NCBI RefSeq assembly: GCF_000719335.1
Contig: NZ_JOGB01000006.1
Span: 80,708 to 144,707 of the forward strand
DNA length: 64,000 nucleotides
Origin: Streptomyces sp. NRRL S-87
GTDB lineage: Bacteria > Actinomycetota > Actinomycetes > Streptomycetales > Streptomycetaceae
Reading direction: 5' to 3'
The notes under the pieces are model-generated. The model was not told where the DNA came from. It made no database searches and worked only from the letters and a program-made list of their open reading frames with translations. This document shows, in pieces, positions 27,550 through 35,371 of this stretch. How positions within the stretch are numbered: position 1 is the stretch's first letter; each line of letters starts with the position of its first letter. Both the position numbers and the translations under genes were made by a program.

Positions 27550-28110
27550 TCACTTCTTGGTCAGCATCGACAGGAGGAGCAGGTTCGTCATCATGTCGCC
27601 GCCGAGTCCGCCCTTGCCGGCGTCGCCCCCGCTCATGCCGGGCATGAGGAGCAGCAGCGGCAGGAGGGTGGAGAACTGGTTCTGCGACTGCGTGACCACC
27701 TTGACCTGCTTGCTGCCGACGGAGGCGTCCACCGACTCCTGGGTGAGCATCGGCAGGAGCAGGGTGAGCATCTTGGTCTGCTGGAGGTCCGCCCGGATCA
27801 CGTCCGAGCCCTTCTTGCGCTCCTCGGCCTCCTTGCGGACGGTCGCGGCCAGCCGGTTCTGGCTGGCGGTGAGCGAATCGGTGCGTGCCTCCAGGGACTT
27901 GACCGCGTTGCCCAGGGTCTCGATCTTGCTGTCCAGGTTGCGGACGCTGCTCTGCACCTGGCTCTGGCTCGCGGGCGCCGGCGTATGTCTCGGTGTGAAG
28001 CTGCTGCGCCGGGAGGGCGTTCGCATGCTGCGGCGGCCCGGGGAGCCCTCGTCGAACTCGTCGAAGTCGAGGCCGTCCAGCAGGGTGTCGAGCTCGTCGT
28101 ACCCGCTCAT
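27550..28110 (-). CDS. Coiled-coil protein with hydrophobic C-terminal segments
   Basis: A 186-residue protein I do not recognise. It begins with an acidic helix (ELDTLLDGLDFDEFDE), has a basic Ser/Pro linker, then a coiled coil (about 55-115, NLDSKIETLGNAVKSLEAR), and ends with two short strongly hydrophobic stretches (STLLPLLLLMPG and DMMTNLLLLSML) split by a Gly-rich GGDAGKGGLGGD. The hydrophobic pieces are too short for ordinary membrane helices but could insert as an oligomer. Its ATG overlaps the upstream stop (ATGA), so it is coupled to the Zn-ribbon gene. Confidence 0.78.
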   Translation of the reverse strand: MSGYDELDTLLDGLDFDEFDEGSPGRRSMRTPSRRSSFTPRHTPAPASQSQVQSSVRNLDSKIETLGNAVKSLEARTDSLTASQNRLAATVRKEAEERKKGSDVIRADLQQTKMLTLLLPMLTQESVDASVGSKQVKVVTQSQNQFSTLLPLLLLMPGMSGGDAGKGGLGGDMMTNLLLLSMLTKK

Positions 28111-28613
28111 GGGTGGGTCCTTTCGCGCGGGGGTGGTGGTTCGGTGGGACGGGTGGGGGGAACACGCCGGTGGAGGCGGGCGTGTACGGCGACCGCGGGG
28201 CGTACCAGGCGGGCGAAGAGGGCCGGCTCCGGGGTGGTGAAGCCGGGCGCGCCCCGCCCGCGGCACCAGCGGCAGGTGTGCTCCGCGCCGAAGCAGGCGG
28301 GGCAGGCGCCGAGCGCGGCCGCCAGGTCGTCCAGCAGCTCGTACGCGGCGTCCCGTTGGGCGGTGAGCTCGGCAACGTGCCGGCGGACCGCCGCGGCCCG
28401 CTCCTCACGGCCTGCGAGCCGCCGGGCGTCCTCGGCCGCCCGGCGCTCGGCCTCCTCGGCCTCCGCCAGTTCCTGCTGCAACCGCGCCTCGCGCTCGCCG
28501 AGCAGCTGGGCCAGTTGGGCCGCGGGGCTGTCCGCGGCGATCCGGCCATCGGCGGCCGCGTCCCCCGAGAAGTGGCGCTGCAACATCTCGAGCATCTGCG
28601 GCGACACGGTCAC
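28107..28613 (-). CDS. Coiled-coil protein with a zinc-ribbon
   Basis: A 168-residue protein I do not recognise by name. Residues about 30-85 are a long Ala/Glu/Arg coiled coil. A CPAC...CRWC motif (about 103-116) gives a four-cysteine zinc ribbon much like those of DnaJ or rubredoxin knuckles. The C-terminal part is Pro/Arg-rich. GTG 28613 overlaps the stop of the glycine-zipper gene (GTGA), and its own stop overlaps the next start. It may be an assembly factor or chaperone for its neighbours; this is inference from order and coupling only. Confidence 0.78.
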   Translation of the reverse strand: MTVSPQMLEMLQRHFSGDAAADGRIAADSPAAQLAQLLGEREARLQQELAEAEEAERRAAEDARRLAGREERAAAVRRHVAELTAQRDAAYELLDDLAAALGACPACFGAEHTCRWCRGRGAPGFTTPEPALFARLVRPAVAVHARLHRRVPPTRPTEPPPPRERTHP

Positions 28614-29677
28614 CGGGTGTTGACCAGATCGTAGAACCGGGCCTCGAAGTCCTCGGCGTCCGTCAGGGCGTCGTCGTACGCGGCGTCGTCGTACGCGGCG
28701 TCCTCGTACGCGGCGTCCTCGCCGAACTGGTCGTCGCGGGACAGGTGGTAGTAGTCCGACTCGTCGTACTCGTATCCCGACTCGGACTCGGACTCGTCGA
28801 ACTCGGAACCGTCGAAGGGGAACTCGTCGTGGCCGGGGTCCGCGAGGGGCGCCCCGTCGGAGCCGGAGTGGTCGTCACGGCCGTGCGCGCCGGTGTCGCC
28901 GGCGCCGGCGAAGCGCGTGCTCCGCGCGTTCCCCCCGCAGCCGCACCCGCCGCCCGGTGCCGGACCCCCGGGGCCGTGCCCCTCGGACTCGGCGAGCAGG
29001 CGCAGGAGACCACCAGCCCGCTCCTCGCCCTCGGCCCCCTCGGCCCGGCCGACGGACTCCGTCCACTCCGCACCGGCTTGCCGGGCCAGTGCGCCGAGCA
29101 GGCCCGCGAAGGTTCCGGCCCGCACCGGGACGCCCTGCTGCCCCACGGCCACGGGGGCCGTGCTGCCGGAGGCGAGCGCGGCCAGCGCCCGGGTCCACTC
29201 GGGCCGGCCGAGCAGGGCCAACAGCGCGGAGGTGGCGGAGCCCGCGCCTGCCGTCGCCGGGCCCGGGAGGCCGGGGGGCGTTCCGCCACGGCCGGCGAGC
29301 ATGCCCGCGGCGCCCAGGGCACTACCGGTTCCGGCGCCCACGCCGCGGCCCTCACGGCCCCCGTACTGCTGGAGCGCCGACCCCGTACCACCGAGCAACG
29401 CGCCGCCGAGCGCCCCGAAGGGACCGAGGGCACTGCCTGCCGCGGCCCCGCGGAGGATGCCCGGACCGGCCGCCGAGGCGACTCTGCCGACCTGCCTGGC
29501 CGCCTTCTCCAGGGTCCTGCCGAGGCCGCCGAAGAATTCCTCGTACTCGGCGGGCGTGCCCTCCCCGAACGCGTCAGCGAAGGCCTCCTCCAACTCCCGG
29601 TCGGAGAGCCCGGAGTACCGGGGGTCGAGGACCTCGCGCAACTGCGGGTAGTAGGTGCCCGCGTAGGATTCCGTCAT
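28610..29677 (-). CDS. Glycine-zipper protein with acidic Tyr-rich tail
   Basis: A 355-residue protein. The N-terminal helices (about 20-55) contain AEYEEFFGGLGRTLEKAA; residues about 65-105 are a glycine-zipper region (AAAGSALGPFGALGGALLGG) able to span or pack in a membrane; the middle is Ala/Gly-rich; a CGCGG cysteine pair sits at about 258-262; the last 90 residues are acidic and Tyr-rich, ending in DAAY-type repeats. I recall similar layouts (acidic E/D/Y tail plus FFGGLGR plus glycine zipper) in uncharacterised bacterial proteins, but know no function. No signal peptide. GGAGG lies just before ATG 29677. It heads the coupled genes of the island. Confidence 0.8.
   Translation of the reverse strand: MTESYAGTYYPQLREVLDPRYSGLSDRELEEAFADAFGEGTPAEYEEFFGGLGRTLEKAARQVGRVASAAGPGILRGAAAGSALGPFGALGGALLGGTGSALQQYGGREGRGVGAGTGSALGAAGMLAGRGGTPPGLPGPATAGAGSATSALLALLGRPEWTRALAALASGSTAPVAVGQQGVPVRAGTFAGLLGALARQAGAEWTESVGRAEGAEGEERAGGLLRLLAESEGHGPGGPAPGGGCGCGGNARSTRFAGAGDTGAHGRDDHSGSDGAPLADPGHDEFPFDGSEFDESESESGYEYDESDYYHLSRDDQFGEDAAYEDAAYDDAAYDDALTDAEDFEARFYDLVNTR
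28668..28720. repeat. 15-bp tandem repeat encoding acidic DAAY units
   Basis: Three full copies and part of a fourth of a 15-bp unit (GCGTCGTCGTACGCG and one variant) near the 3' end of the glycine-zipper gene. Each encodes five residues of the form Asp/Glu-Asp-Ala-Ala-Tyr. The unit length is a multiple of three, so copy-number change keeps the frame. Confidence 0.8.
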
Positions 29678-29971
29678 ACGGACCTCCGTTCGCACCGGCC
29701 TGCGCGACAGGCCGACGTTCCCAAGGGAGCACGCGGCCGATGCGCCGTGCCACCGGACACGCCGCGCACCCCCCGGCACGCCCCGCAAGGCCGCCTCCGA
29801 CCGGGCTACGGCGCCTCCCGGGACACCGGTCCCGCGCTCCGCAGGCTGCGCGGCTGCGACCGCTGCCACGCGTGCGGCGGGCGGGACGGCAGCCGCACGG
29901 CATCGGCCGGGGGGAACGGCGTGGGCGTCGCGGTGCCGGCGGTCAGACGGGGTCAGGTGGGCCGTTCGAAG

Positions 29972-30544
29972 TCATTCGCGGCCGAGGTGGCGCAGGAGGC
30001 GGGCGCGTTCGGCGGAGACGCCGGCTGCGGGTGCGGGGGCTGCCGGCTTCCCGCGGGGTTCCCCCGCGTGGGCGGCGAGCGCGTCCTCGATGGCGGTGCT
30101 GGTGAGGTGGACCGCCTGTTCGGTCCATTCCTGCGGCCAGGCGGTGATGAGGTACTGCTCGACGGGATCGTGGTCGGTGCCGTCGGGGTTGTGGGTGCGG
30201 CCGGTGGCGTGGACGCGCAGGCGGTACCAACCGGGGCCCCGGGCGGTGAGGTACGGCAGTTCGTCGGTGACGTAGCCGGGGTCGACGAACATGGCGCCGT
30301 CGGGCGAGTGGACGCTGGCCTCGACGATCTCCTCCCACGAGCCGGTCTCGACCGGGGGCGCCTGGTCGAGGACTTGCGTGCGCACGCTCACGGGCCCGGT
30401 GTGGATGCCGGTCAGGATCCAGGCTCCGGAGTCCATCGGTGCGAGCAGCCCGTTCGACCAGCGAGTGGAGTTCACATCGACGGTCTCCCCGTCCGAGATG
30501 GAGAACAGCCCGTCGTTGACGGATACGGCTAACGACATGTCCAT
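29972..30544 (-). CDS. Uncharacterised protein with a TTA codon near the start
   Basis: A 190-residue protein, mostly beta-rich (VSVNDGLFSISDGETVDV, GPGWYRLRVHATG), with an Ala/Pro-rich C-terminal tail. I do not recognise the family. The fifth codon is TTA (leucine), read in Streptomyces by the bldA tRNA, so translation may wait for the developmental stage at which that tRNA is active. Start ATG 30544; ATG 30538 would make TTA the third codon. It lies 294 bases upstream of the glycine-zipper gene and may or may not be in the same transcript. Confidence 0.7.
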   Translation of the reverse strand: MDMSLAVSVNDGLFSISDGETVDVNSTRWSNGLLAPMDSGAWILTGIHTGPVSVRTQVLDQAPPVETGSWEEIVEASVHSPDGAMFVDPGYVTDELPYLTARGPGWYRLRVHATGRTHNPDGTDHDPVEQYLITAWPQEWTEQAVHLTSTAIEDALAAHAGEPRGKPAAPAPAAGVSAERARLLRHLGRE

Positions 30545-30688
30545 GGGGGCGAGCCTAGCGCTCGACGGCCGCGCGGGCGCGGGCGCGAGGACGGATCCGC
30601 CGCACACGCCCGCGCCTTCGTTCTCCTCCTGGTCCTTCGTCCTCGTCCTGGCCCCGGCCGTTGCCCTGGGCCCGGCTGTGGGACCTTT

Positions 30689-31543
30689 CTAGCGGCCGAT
30701 GAGGACGCGGAAGGGGTCACCTTGCAGGACGCGCTCGGCCCGGTAGAAGTTGGTGGTCACCCCGCCCTGGTAGTTCTGGTCGCCCTCGGCGATGTAGCAC
30801 GCGCTCGCGCCCTTCGGCCCGCTCCGCGAGGGCACCCCGCGGACGGAGCAGCCGGGGAAGGTGCGGCGCTGGCCCCCGGCGGACATGCCCTGCTGCGAGG
30901 TGGCCAGCGGGTACTCGTCGCACGTCTTGCCCCGCGGGCGGGTCTCCCGCGGCGGGCAGGCCCGGTCCCGGTTCAGCCTGCGGACCGACTCCGTCGTCGT
31001 ACGGGTCAACGGCCTGTCGAACGTCGCGCCGGGCAGCCCGGAGCGCTGGGCGCGGGTGATGTGGGAGGCCAGTTGGGGCGCGCCGGCCTTGCTGTAGATC
31101 ATCGGGGAGGCGTACCAGGGGACGACGCAGCCGACGCGGGGGCGGCCGGCGGTGGCGTTGTCGCAGCGGAACTCGTTCAGCGTGACCTTCGTGGTGGCCG
31201 GCGTGTAGGGGGCGTTGGTGAAGGTGAGCGTCCAGGTGGTGGCGCAGCGGCCGATCGCCCCGGTCCGGGTGGCGGTGGTGTCGAAGAACGACTCCCCGAG
31301 CTTCCACGAGTTCAGAGGGGCGAGCTTCTTGGTGGGGAACTTCCACTCGGTGACCTTGCAGGCGCCGTTCTTCGTGGCCTTGCCGCCGAGGGAGGCCTTC
31401 ATGGCGTCGCCCCAGCCGCGGTAGGCGGAGACCTCCATCTGGTAGCCCCAGGTGGGCAGACCGGAGTCCCCGTAGCTGTAGTTGATCACGTTCATCTCGG
31501 CCTTGCCGGTGACCTGCCGGCGGCCCTGCACCACGGAACCCAT
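30689..31543 (-). CDS. NucA/NucB-type deoxyribonuclease domain protein, probably N-terminally truncated
   Basis: A 284-residue frame. The C-terminal third carries the NucA/NucB nuclease signature: CDEYPLATSQQG and GDQNYQGG, with paired cysteines around. The N-terminal part (VVQGRRQVTGKAEM, GYQMEVSAYRGWGDA) reads like the middle of a longer secreted protein, and there is no signal peptide although the family is normally exported. The start given (ATG 31543) has no good ribosome-binding site. I therefore think the 5' end has been lost; the break lies roughly 100-170 bases from the tRNA gene. The nuclease core itself looks intact. Confidence 0.65.
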   Translation of the reverse strand: MGSVVQGRRQVTGKAEMNVINYSYGDSGLPTWGYQMEVSAYRGWGDAMKASLGGKATKNGACKVTEWKFPTKKLAPLNSWKLGESFFDTTATRTGAIGRCATTWTLTFTNAPYTPATTKVTLNEFRCDNATAGRPRVGCVVPWYASPMIYSKAGAPQLASHITRAQRSGLPGATFDRPLTRTTTESVRRLNRDRACPPRETRPRGKTCDEYPLATSQQGMSAGGQRRTFPGCSVRGVPSRSGPKGASACYIAEGDQNYQGGVTTNFYRAERVLQGDPFRVLIGR

Positions 31544-31652
31544 CCCCGAGCACGAGCGGCGGCGTGGACAAGTGGACTGCCGCGAGGCGCGACGGCGCCG
31601 TGCCGCGGGCAACGGGGCCCGCGGTCAAGGGGCGGAGGAGGCGGGGCGGGGC

Positions 31653-31726
31653 GGGGCCGGCCGGATTCGAACCGGCGTCCTCATGATTTTGGAGACCACG
31701 CGCGTCGACCTCTGCGCTACGGCCCC
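31653..31726 (-). tRNA. tRNA-Trp (CCA anticodon), atypical
   Basis: Cloverleaf on the minus strand: acceptor GGGGCCG/CGGCCCC (31720-31726 with 31653-31659), T arm GCCGG-TTCGAAT-CCGGC, D stem GCGC/GCGC, anticodon loop CTCCAAA (31688-31694) with U33 and anticodon CCA for UGG. The anticodon stem GTGGT/ATCAT has two G-U pairs, no base remains for position 26, and the variable loop is six bases, so it departs from the usual tRNA-Trp. The 3' CCA is not encoded. It may be a second, divergent tRNA-Trp. Confidence 0.8.
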
Positions 31727-31837
31727 GCCCACCTCCGCATCCTAGGCGCCGCACACGTCGCACGTCCCCCGGGTCCCCGCGCCGGCGTCCCGCCAGGGTT
31801 GCGGGACCGCGCCCGCCGACCGGCGCTGCTCAACGGC

Positions 31838-32617
31838 TCAACTACGCAGGTGCGAAGCTCCGTTCAGGTCCAGGATCGCACCCGAGGACCATTCGGCCGC
31901 CGGGGAGGCGAGCCAGAGGACGGCCGCGGCGATCTCCGACGGGTCGGCAACCCGGCCGAACGGGCTCTGCGCACGGATGGCGGCGCCTTCCGGGCCCTCC
32001 AGACGCGGGGCGACGCGTTCCGTCCCGAAGAAGCCGGGCGCGACCGAGGCGACGGCGATGCCGTACGGGGCCAGGGACACCGCCAGGGACTGGCCGAGCG
32101 CGTGGACCGCGGCCTTCGTCGCCCCGTAGGCGGGGTGGTCGGGCTCGCCCCGGAAGGCTCCCCGGGAGCCGATGTTGACGATGCGGCCGCCGGTGCCCTG
32201 GTCGATCATCCGTCGTGCCGCGAGGTGGCTGAGGTTCGCGGTGGCGAGCAGGTTCACGGACACGTGCCGTTGCCACACCGCCACCCACTCGTCGTACGGG
32301 GTCTCGGGCAGGGGGTGGCGTACGTTGACCGCCGCGTTGTTGACCAGGACGTCGATGCCGCCGAGGGCATCGGCCGCCGCGTCCGCCACGGCGGCCGCCG
32401 CCACGGGGTCGGCGAGGTCGCCGCCGACGAGGGTGTGGCCGCCACCGGCAAGGGAGGCGAGGGTGGCGCGGGCGTCCTCGGCCCGGGAACCGTAGTGGAC
32501 GGCGACCTTGTCGCCGTTGGCCGCGAACGCCTGGGCGAGCGCGCGGCCGAGGCCCCGCGAGGCGCCGCTGACGAGGACGCGTCGGCCCGATGCGGGCAGG
32601 TTCAATGGTTCCTCCAT
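31838..32617 (-). CDS. Classical short-chain dehydrogenase/reductase
   Basis: A 259-residue SDR with all hallmarks: SGASRGLG cofactor loop, NNAAV, catalytic Ser in NIGSRG, and YGATK catalytic Tyr/Lys, ending in the usual GAILDLNGASHLR C-terminus. It resembles FabG-like 3-oxoacyl reductases, but the substrate is not fixed by sequence. Residue HYGSR after the second strand suggests NADP(H). A GAGGAG lies about 11 bases before ATG 32617. Single gene. Confidence 0.9.
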   Translation of the reverse strand: MEEPLNLPASGRRVLVSGASRGLGRALAQAFAANGDKVAVHYGSRAEDARATLASLAGGGHTLVGGDLADPVAAAAVADAAADALGGIDVLVNNAAVNVRHPLPETPYDEWVAVWQRHVSVNLLATANLSHLAARRMIDQGTGGRIVNIGSRGAFRGEPDHPAYGATKAAVHALGQSLAVSLAPYGIAVASVAPGFFGTERVAPRLEGPEGAAIRAQSPFGRVADPSEIAAAVLWLASPAAEWSSGAILDLNGASHLRS

Positions 32618-33031
32618 GCAGCGGTCCGCTCCTCGCTCACGGAGGAGCGGACGTCGTCCGGGAAGACGACCCTAAAGTCGATCAAGAGGTGACGCCATCG
32701 GCGGACGCCGCCGGCCCGGGAGCAGTGGACGCGCCGCTCCCCGGGCGACCCTTCCCCGCACCCTTCGGGTCGGCCGGTCCGCTGCCTGTTGCCTGCTGCT
32801 CCGCGGCTTGTACATCCCCGAATCCAGGGGGCCGCAGCGTCACGGATCCGGCCCACCATGAGAAACGAGACCGGAACGTACGCGGCCGGCTCGCACGGCG
32901 AGGCCGGAACGTCCTCCCTCATCGAGCCCCCGCCGCACCCGGCCCGGTCTTCCGAAGATCCCGCACAGGCATGGCGTGCGGACACCGCCACGTCCTTGCC
33001 GGGACCACCTCCTCACCGAAGGGAAACGGAC
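32618..33031. other. Intergenic region without a supported gene
   Basis: About 410 bases between two divergent genes. The only open frames are low-complexity Arg/Pro-rich reading frames without family features or good ribosome-binding sites. It must hold promoters for both sides, but I cannot point to convincing elements. Confidence 0.5.
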
Positions 33032-33421
33032 ATGCCCCACAGCGATCTTCATGAACCCGTCTCCGGGAACACGGCCGGCAGCAGCGCGACGGTGGCCCGG
33101 CCCGAGCAGGCGATCCCGTCCACGGGCGCCGGCGGGGGCGAGGCACTACTGAATCCGGAGCTGGCCGCCATGACCTTCGACCTCGTGGGCCACGGGGTCT
33201 TCGACAGGGTCCTGACGGTGCCCGGCTTCGGGGGAGCCTTCGCCATGGTGCTCGCCAGCGTCACGGAGTTCAGCCCCGGCACCGACAAGCCCATCATGGG
33301 AGACGCGGTCATCACCCTGCACAACGTGGTGCCCCTGGACGGAGGGCGCGTGCACGTCCGGGTGGAGTCGCGCTGGCCCGAGGACCTCTCCATCAGGGTC
33401 CAGCTCCTGTACTTCGTCTGA
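33032..33421 (+). CDS. Hypothetical protein
   Basis: A 129-residue protein. The first 45 residues are Ser/Thr/Gly-rich; the rest looks like a compact beta-rich domain (VFDRVLTVPGFGGAFAMVLASV, GRVHVRVESRW). No membrane helix or signal peptide and no known motif. ATG 33032 has AAGGGA at a suitable distance; the frame continues upstream without coding character. Single gene ahead of the metabolic operon. Family unknown to me. Confidence 0.6.
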   Translation: MPHSDLHEPVSGNTAGSSATVARPEQAIPSTGAGGGEALLNPELAAMTFDLVGHGVFDRVLTVPGFGGAFAMVLASVTEFSPGTDKPIMGDAVITLHNVVPLDGGRVHVRVESRWPEDLSIRVQLLYFV

Positions 33422-33581
33422 ACCTGCTCACCGGCCCCGGTCGCGACCCGGGAGGGCGCGGCCGGCGGCCTGCTCCGAGCCGGCGACCTGGGGCCGTTTG
33501 AGCGCGGCTCGAGCGGTTAGCCGAGCCCTTGGGCCCTTCGATGCCCGAGGGGCGGGATCCGCGTGGTGGAGGAGTTCGGTG

Positions 33582-35369
33582 ATGAAGGTTTCCGACTACG
33601 TGCTGCAGCGCCTGCGTGACTGGGAGGTGGAGTACGTGTTCGCCTACCCGGGGGACGGCATCAACGGGCTGCTGGCCGCGTGGGGCCGCGCCGGGGACGA
33701 GCCGCGCTTCATCCAGGCGCGGCACGAGGAGATGGCCGCGTTCGAGGCCGTCGGATACGCGAAGTTCTCCGGCCGCACCGCCGTGTGCGCCGCCACCTCC
33801 GGTCCGGGGGCGATCCACCTGCTCAACGGCCTGTACGACGCCAGGCTCGACCACGTGCCCGTCGTGGCGATCGTCGGGCAGACCGACCGGAGCGCGATGG
33901 GCGGCTCCTACCAGCAGGAGGTCGACCTGGTCAGCCTGTACAAGGACGTGGCCTCGGAGTTCTGCGAGATGGTCACCGTTCCCGCTCAGCTGCCGAACGT
34001 CCTGGACCGCGCGATGCGCATCGCCGCCACGCGGCGCACCGTCACCGCGGTGATCATCCCGGCCGACGTGCAGGAGCTCGACCACGAGCCGCCCGCGCAC
34101 GCGTTCAAACAGGTGCCCTCCAGCCTCGGCGTCCCCCGCTACGCCCCGGTTCCGGCCGACGAGGACCTGGCGCGGGCGGCGGAGGTCCTCAACGCCGGCG
34201 AGAAGGTGGCGATGCTGGTCGGTCAGGGCGCCCGGCGCGCGCGCCGGGAGGTCGAGCAGGTCGCCGGGCTCCTGGGGGCCGGGGTGGCGAAGGCGCTGCT
34301 GGGCAAGGACGCGCTGCCCGACACCCTCCCGTACGTGACGGGGTCGATCGGGCTGCTCGGCACCCGCCCGTCGTACGAGCTGATGCGTGACTGCGACACG
34401 CTGCTCGTGGTGGGATCCAGCTTCCCGTACACCCAGTTCCTGCCCGAGTTCGACCAGGCGCGGGCGGTGCAGATCGACCTCGACCCCTCCTTGGTGGGAC
34501 TGCGCTACCCCTTCGAGGTCAACCTGGTCGGTGACGCCGGCGGGACGCTGCGCCGGCTGATCCCGCTGCTGGAGGCGAAGGAGGCCGGCGCGTGGCGCAA
34601 GACGGTCGAGGAGAACGCGGCGCGCTGGTGGGAGGTGATGCAGCGCCGCGCGGAGGTACCGGCGGACCCGGTCAACCCCGAGTACGTCGTGCACGCCCTG
34701 GACGGCCTGCTGCCCGAGAACGCGATCGTGGCCGCGGACTCCGGCTCGGTGGCGAACTGGTACGCCCGGCACCTGCGGTTCCGCGGCGGGATGCGCGGTT
34801 CGCTGTCGGGCACGCTCGCCACGATGGGGCCGGGGGTGCCGTACGTGATCGGCGCGAAGTTCGCGCACCCGGACCGGCCGGCGGTCGCGCTCGTCGGCGA
34901 CGGCGCGATGCAGATGAACGGCCTCGCCGAGCTGATCACCGCCGCGAAGTACTACCGGGAGTGGGCGGACCCCCGGATGGTCGTGGCGGTGTTGAACAAC
35001 CACGACCTGAACCAGGTCACCTGGGAGATGCGGGCGATGCAGGGCGCCCCGCAGTTCGAGGCGTCCCAGCAGCTGCCCGACGTGCGCTACGCGGACGTCG
35101 CCCGGCTGTTCGGCCTGCACGGCGTACGGGTGGAGCGCCCCGAGGACGTGGAGCCGGCGTGGCGCCAGGCGCTGGCCGCGGACCGCCCGTTCGTCATCGA
35201 CTTCCGCACCGATCCGGCGGTACCGCCGATCCCGCCGCACGCCACCTGGGAGCAGATCAAGGCCGCTGCCCTGTCCGTGCTGAAGGGCGACAGCGACCGC
35301 GGCTCCGTCATCCGGCAAGGCGTGAAGGCCAAGGTCCAGGAGATCCTTCCGGGCAACGGAGGGAACTGA
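33582..35369 (+). CDS. Thiamine-diphosphate enzyme, YdaP/pyruvate-oxidase type
   Basis: A 595-residue ThDP-dependent enzyme with the three-domain layout of acetolactate synthase/pyruvate oxidase: N-terminal Pyr domain with the cofactor-activating Glu in ARHEEMAAFEA, a central domain, and a C-terminal PP domain with the GDGAMQMNG...LNN Mg-ThDP motif (about 437-471). It resembles Bacillus YdaP, a general-stress protein assigned to the pyruvate-oxidase group; substrate is therefore probably a 2-oxoacid, and product acetate or acetyl-phosphate is possible. ATG 33582 has GGAGGA eight bases upstream. The FAD/Fe-S oxidase gene follows after two bases. Confidence 0.88.
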   Translation: MKVSDYVLQRLRDWEVEYVFAYPGDGINGLLAAWGRAGDEPRFIQARHEEMAAFEAVGYAKFSGRTAVCAATSGPGAIHLLNGLYDARLDHVPVVAIVGQTDRSAMGGSYQQEVDLVSLYKDVASEFCEMVTVPAQLPNVLDRAMRIAATRRTVTAVIIPADVQELDHEPPAHAFKQVPSSLGVPRYAPVPADEDLARAAEVLNAGEKVAMLVGQGARRARREVEQVAGLLGAGVAKALLGKDALPDTLPYVTGSIGLLGTRPSYELMRDCDTLLVVGSSFPYTQFLPEFDQARAVQIDLDPSLVGLRYPFEVNLVGDAGGTLRRLIPLLEAKEAGAWRKTVEENAARWWEVMQRRAEVPADPVNPEYVVHALDGLLPENAIVAADSGSVANWYARHLRFRGGMRGSLSGTLATMGPGVPYVIGAKFAHPDRPAVALVGDGAMQMNGLAELITAAKYYREWADPRMVVAVLNNHDLNQVTWEMRAMQGAPQFEASQQLPDVRYADVARLFGLHGVRVERPEDVEPAWRQALAADRPFVIDFRTDPAVPPIPPHATWEQIKAAALSVLKGDSDRGSVIRQGVKAKVQEILPGNGGN

Positions 35370-35371
35370 CG

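Noticed and set aside
28668..28720. Possible CRISPR-like repeats
   Set aside because: The units are contiguous, 15 bp, in frame inside a coding region and without spacers. The other short repeats in the window are also contiguous.
22077..30544. Contractile injection system or prophage tail cluster
   Set aside because: No sheath, tube, baseplate or AAA+ gene of those systems is present; glycine-zipper and coiled-coil proteins alone do not support it.
31653..31726. Integrated genomic island bounded by the tRNA
   Set aside because: No integrase gene and no second copy of the tRNA 3' end found in the window; kept only as a suggestion in the truncated nuclease finding.
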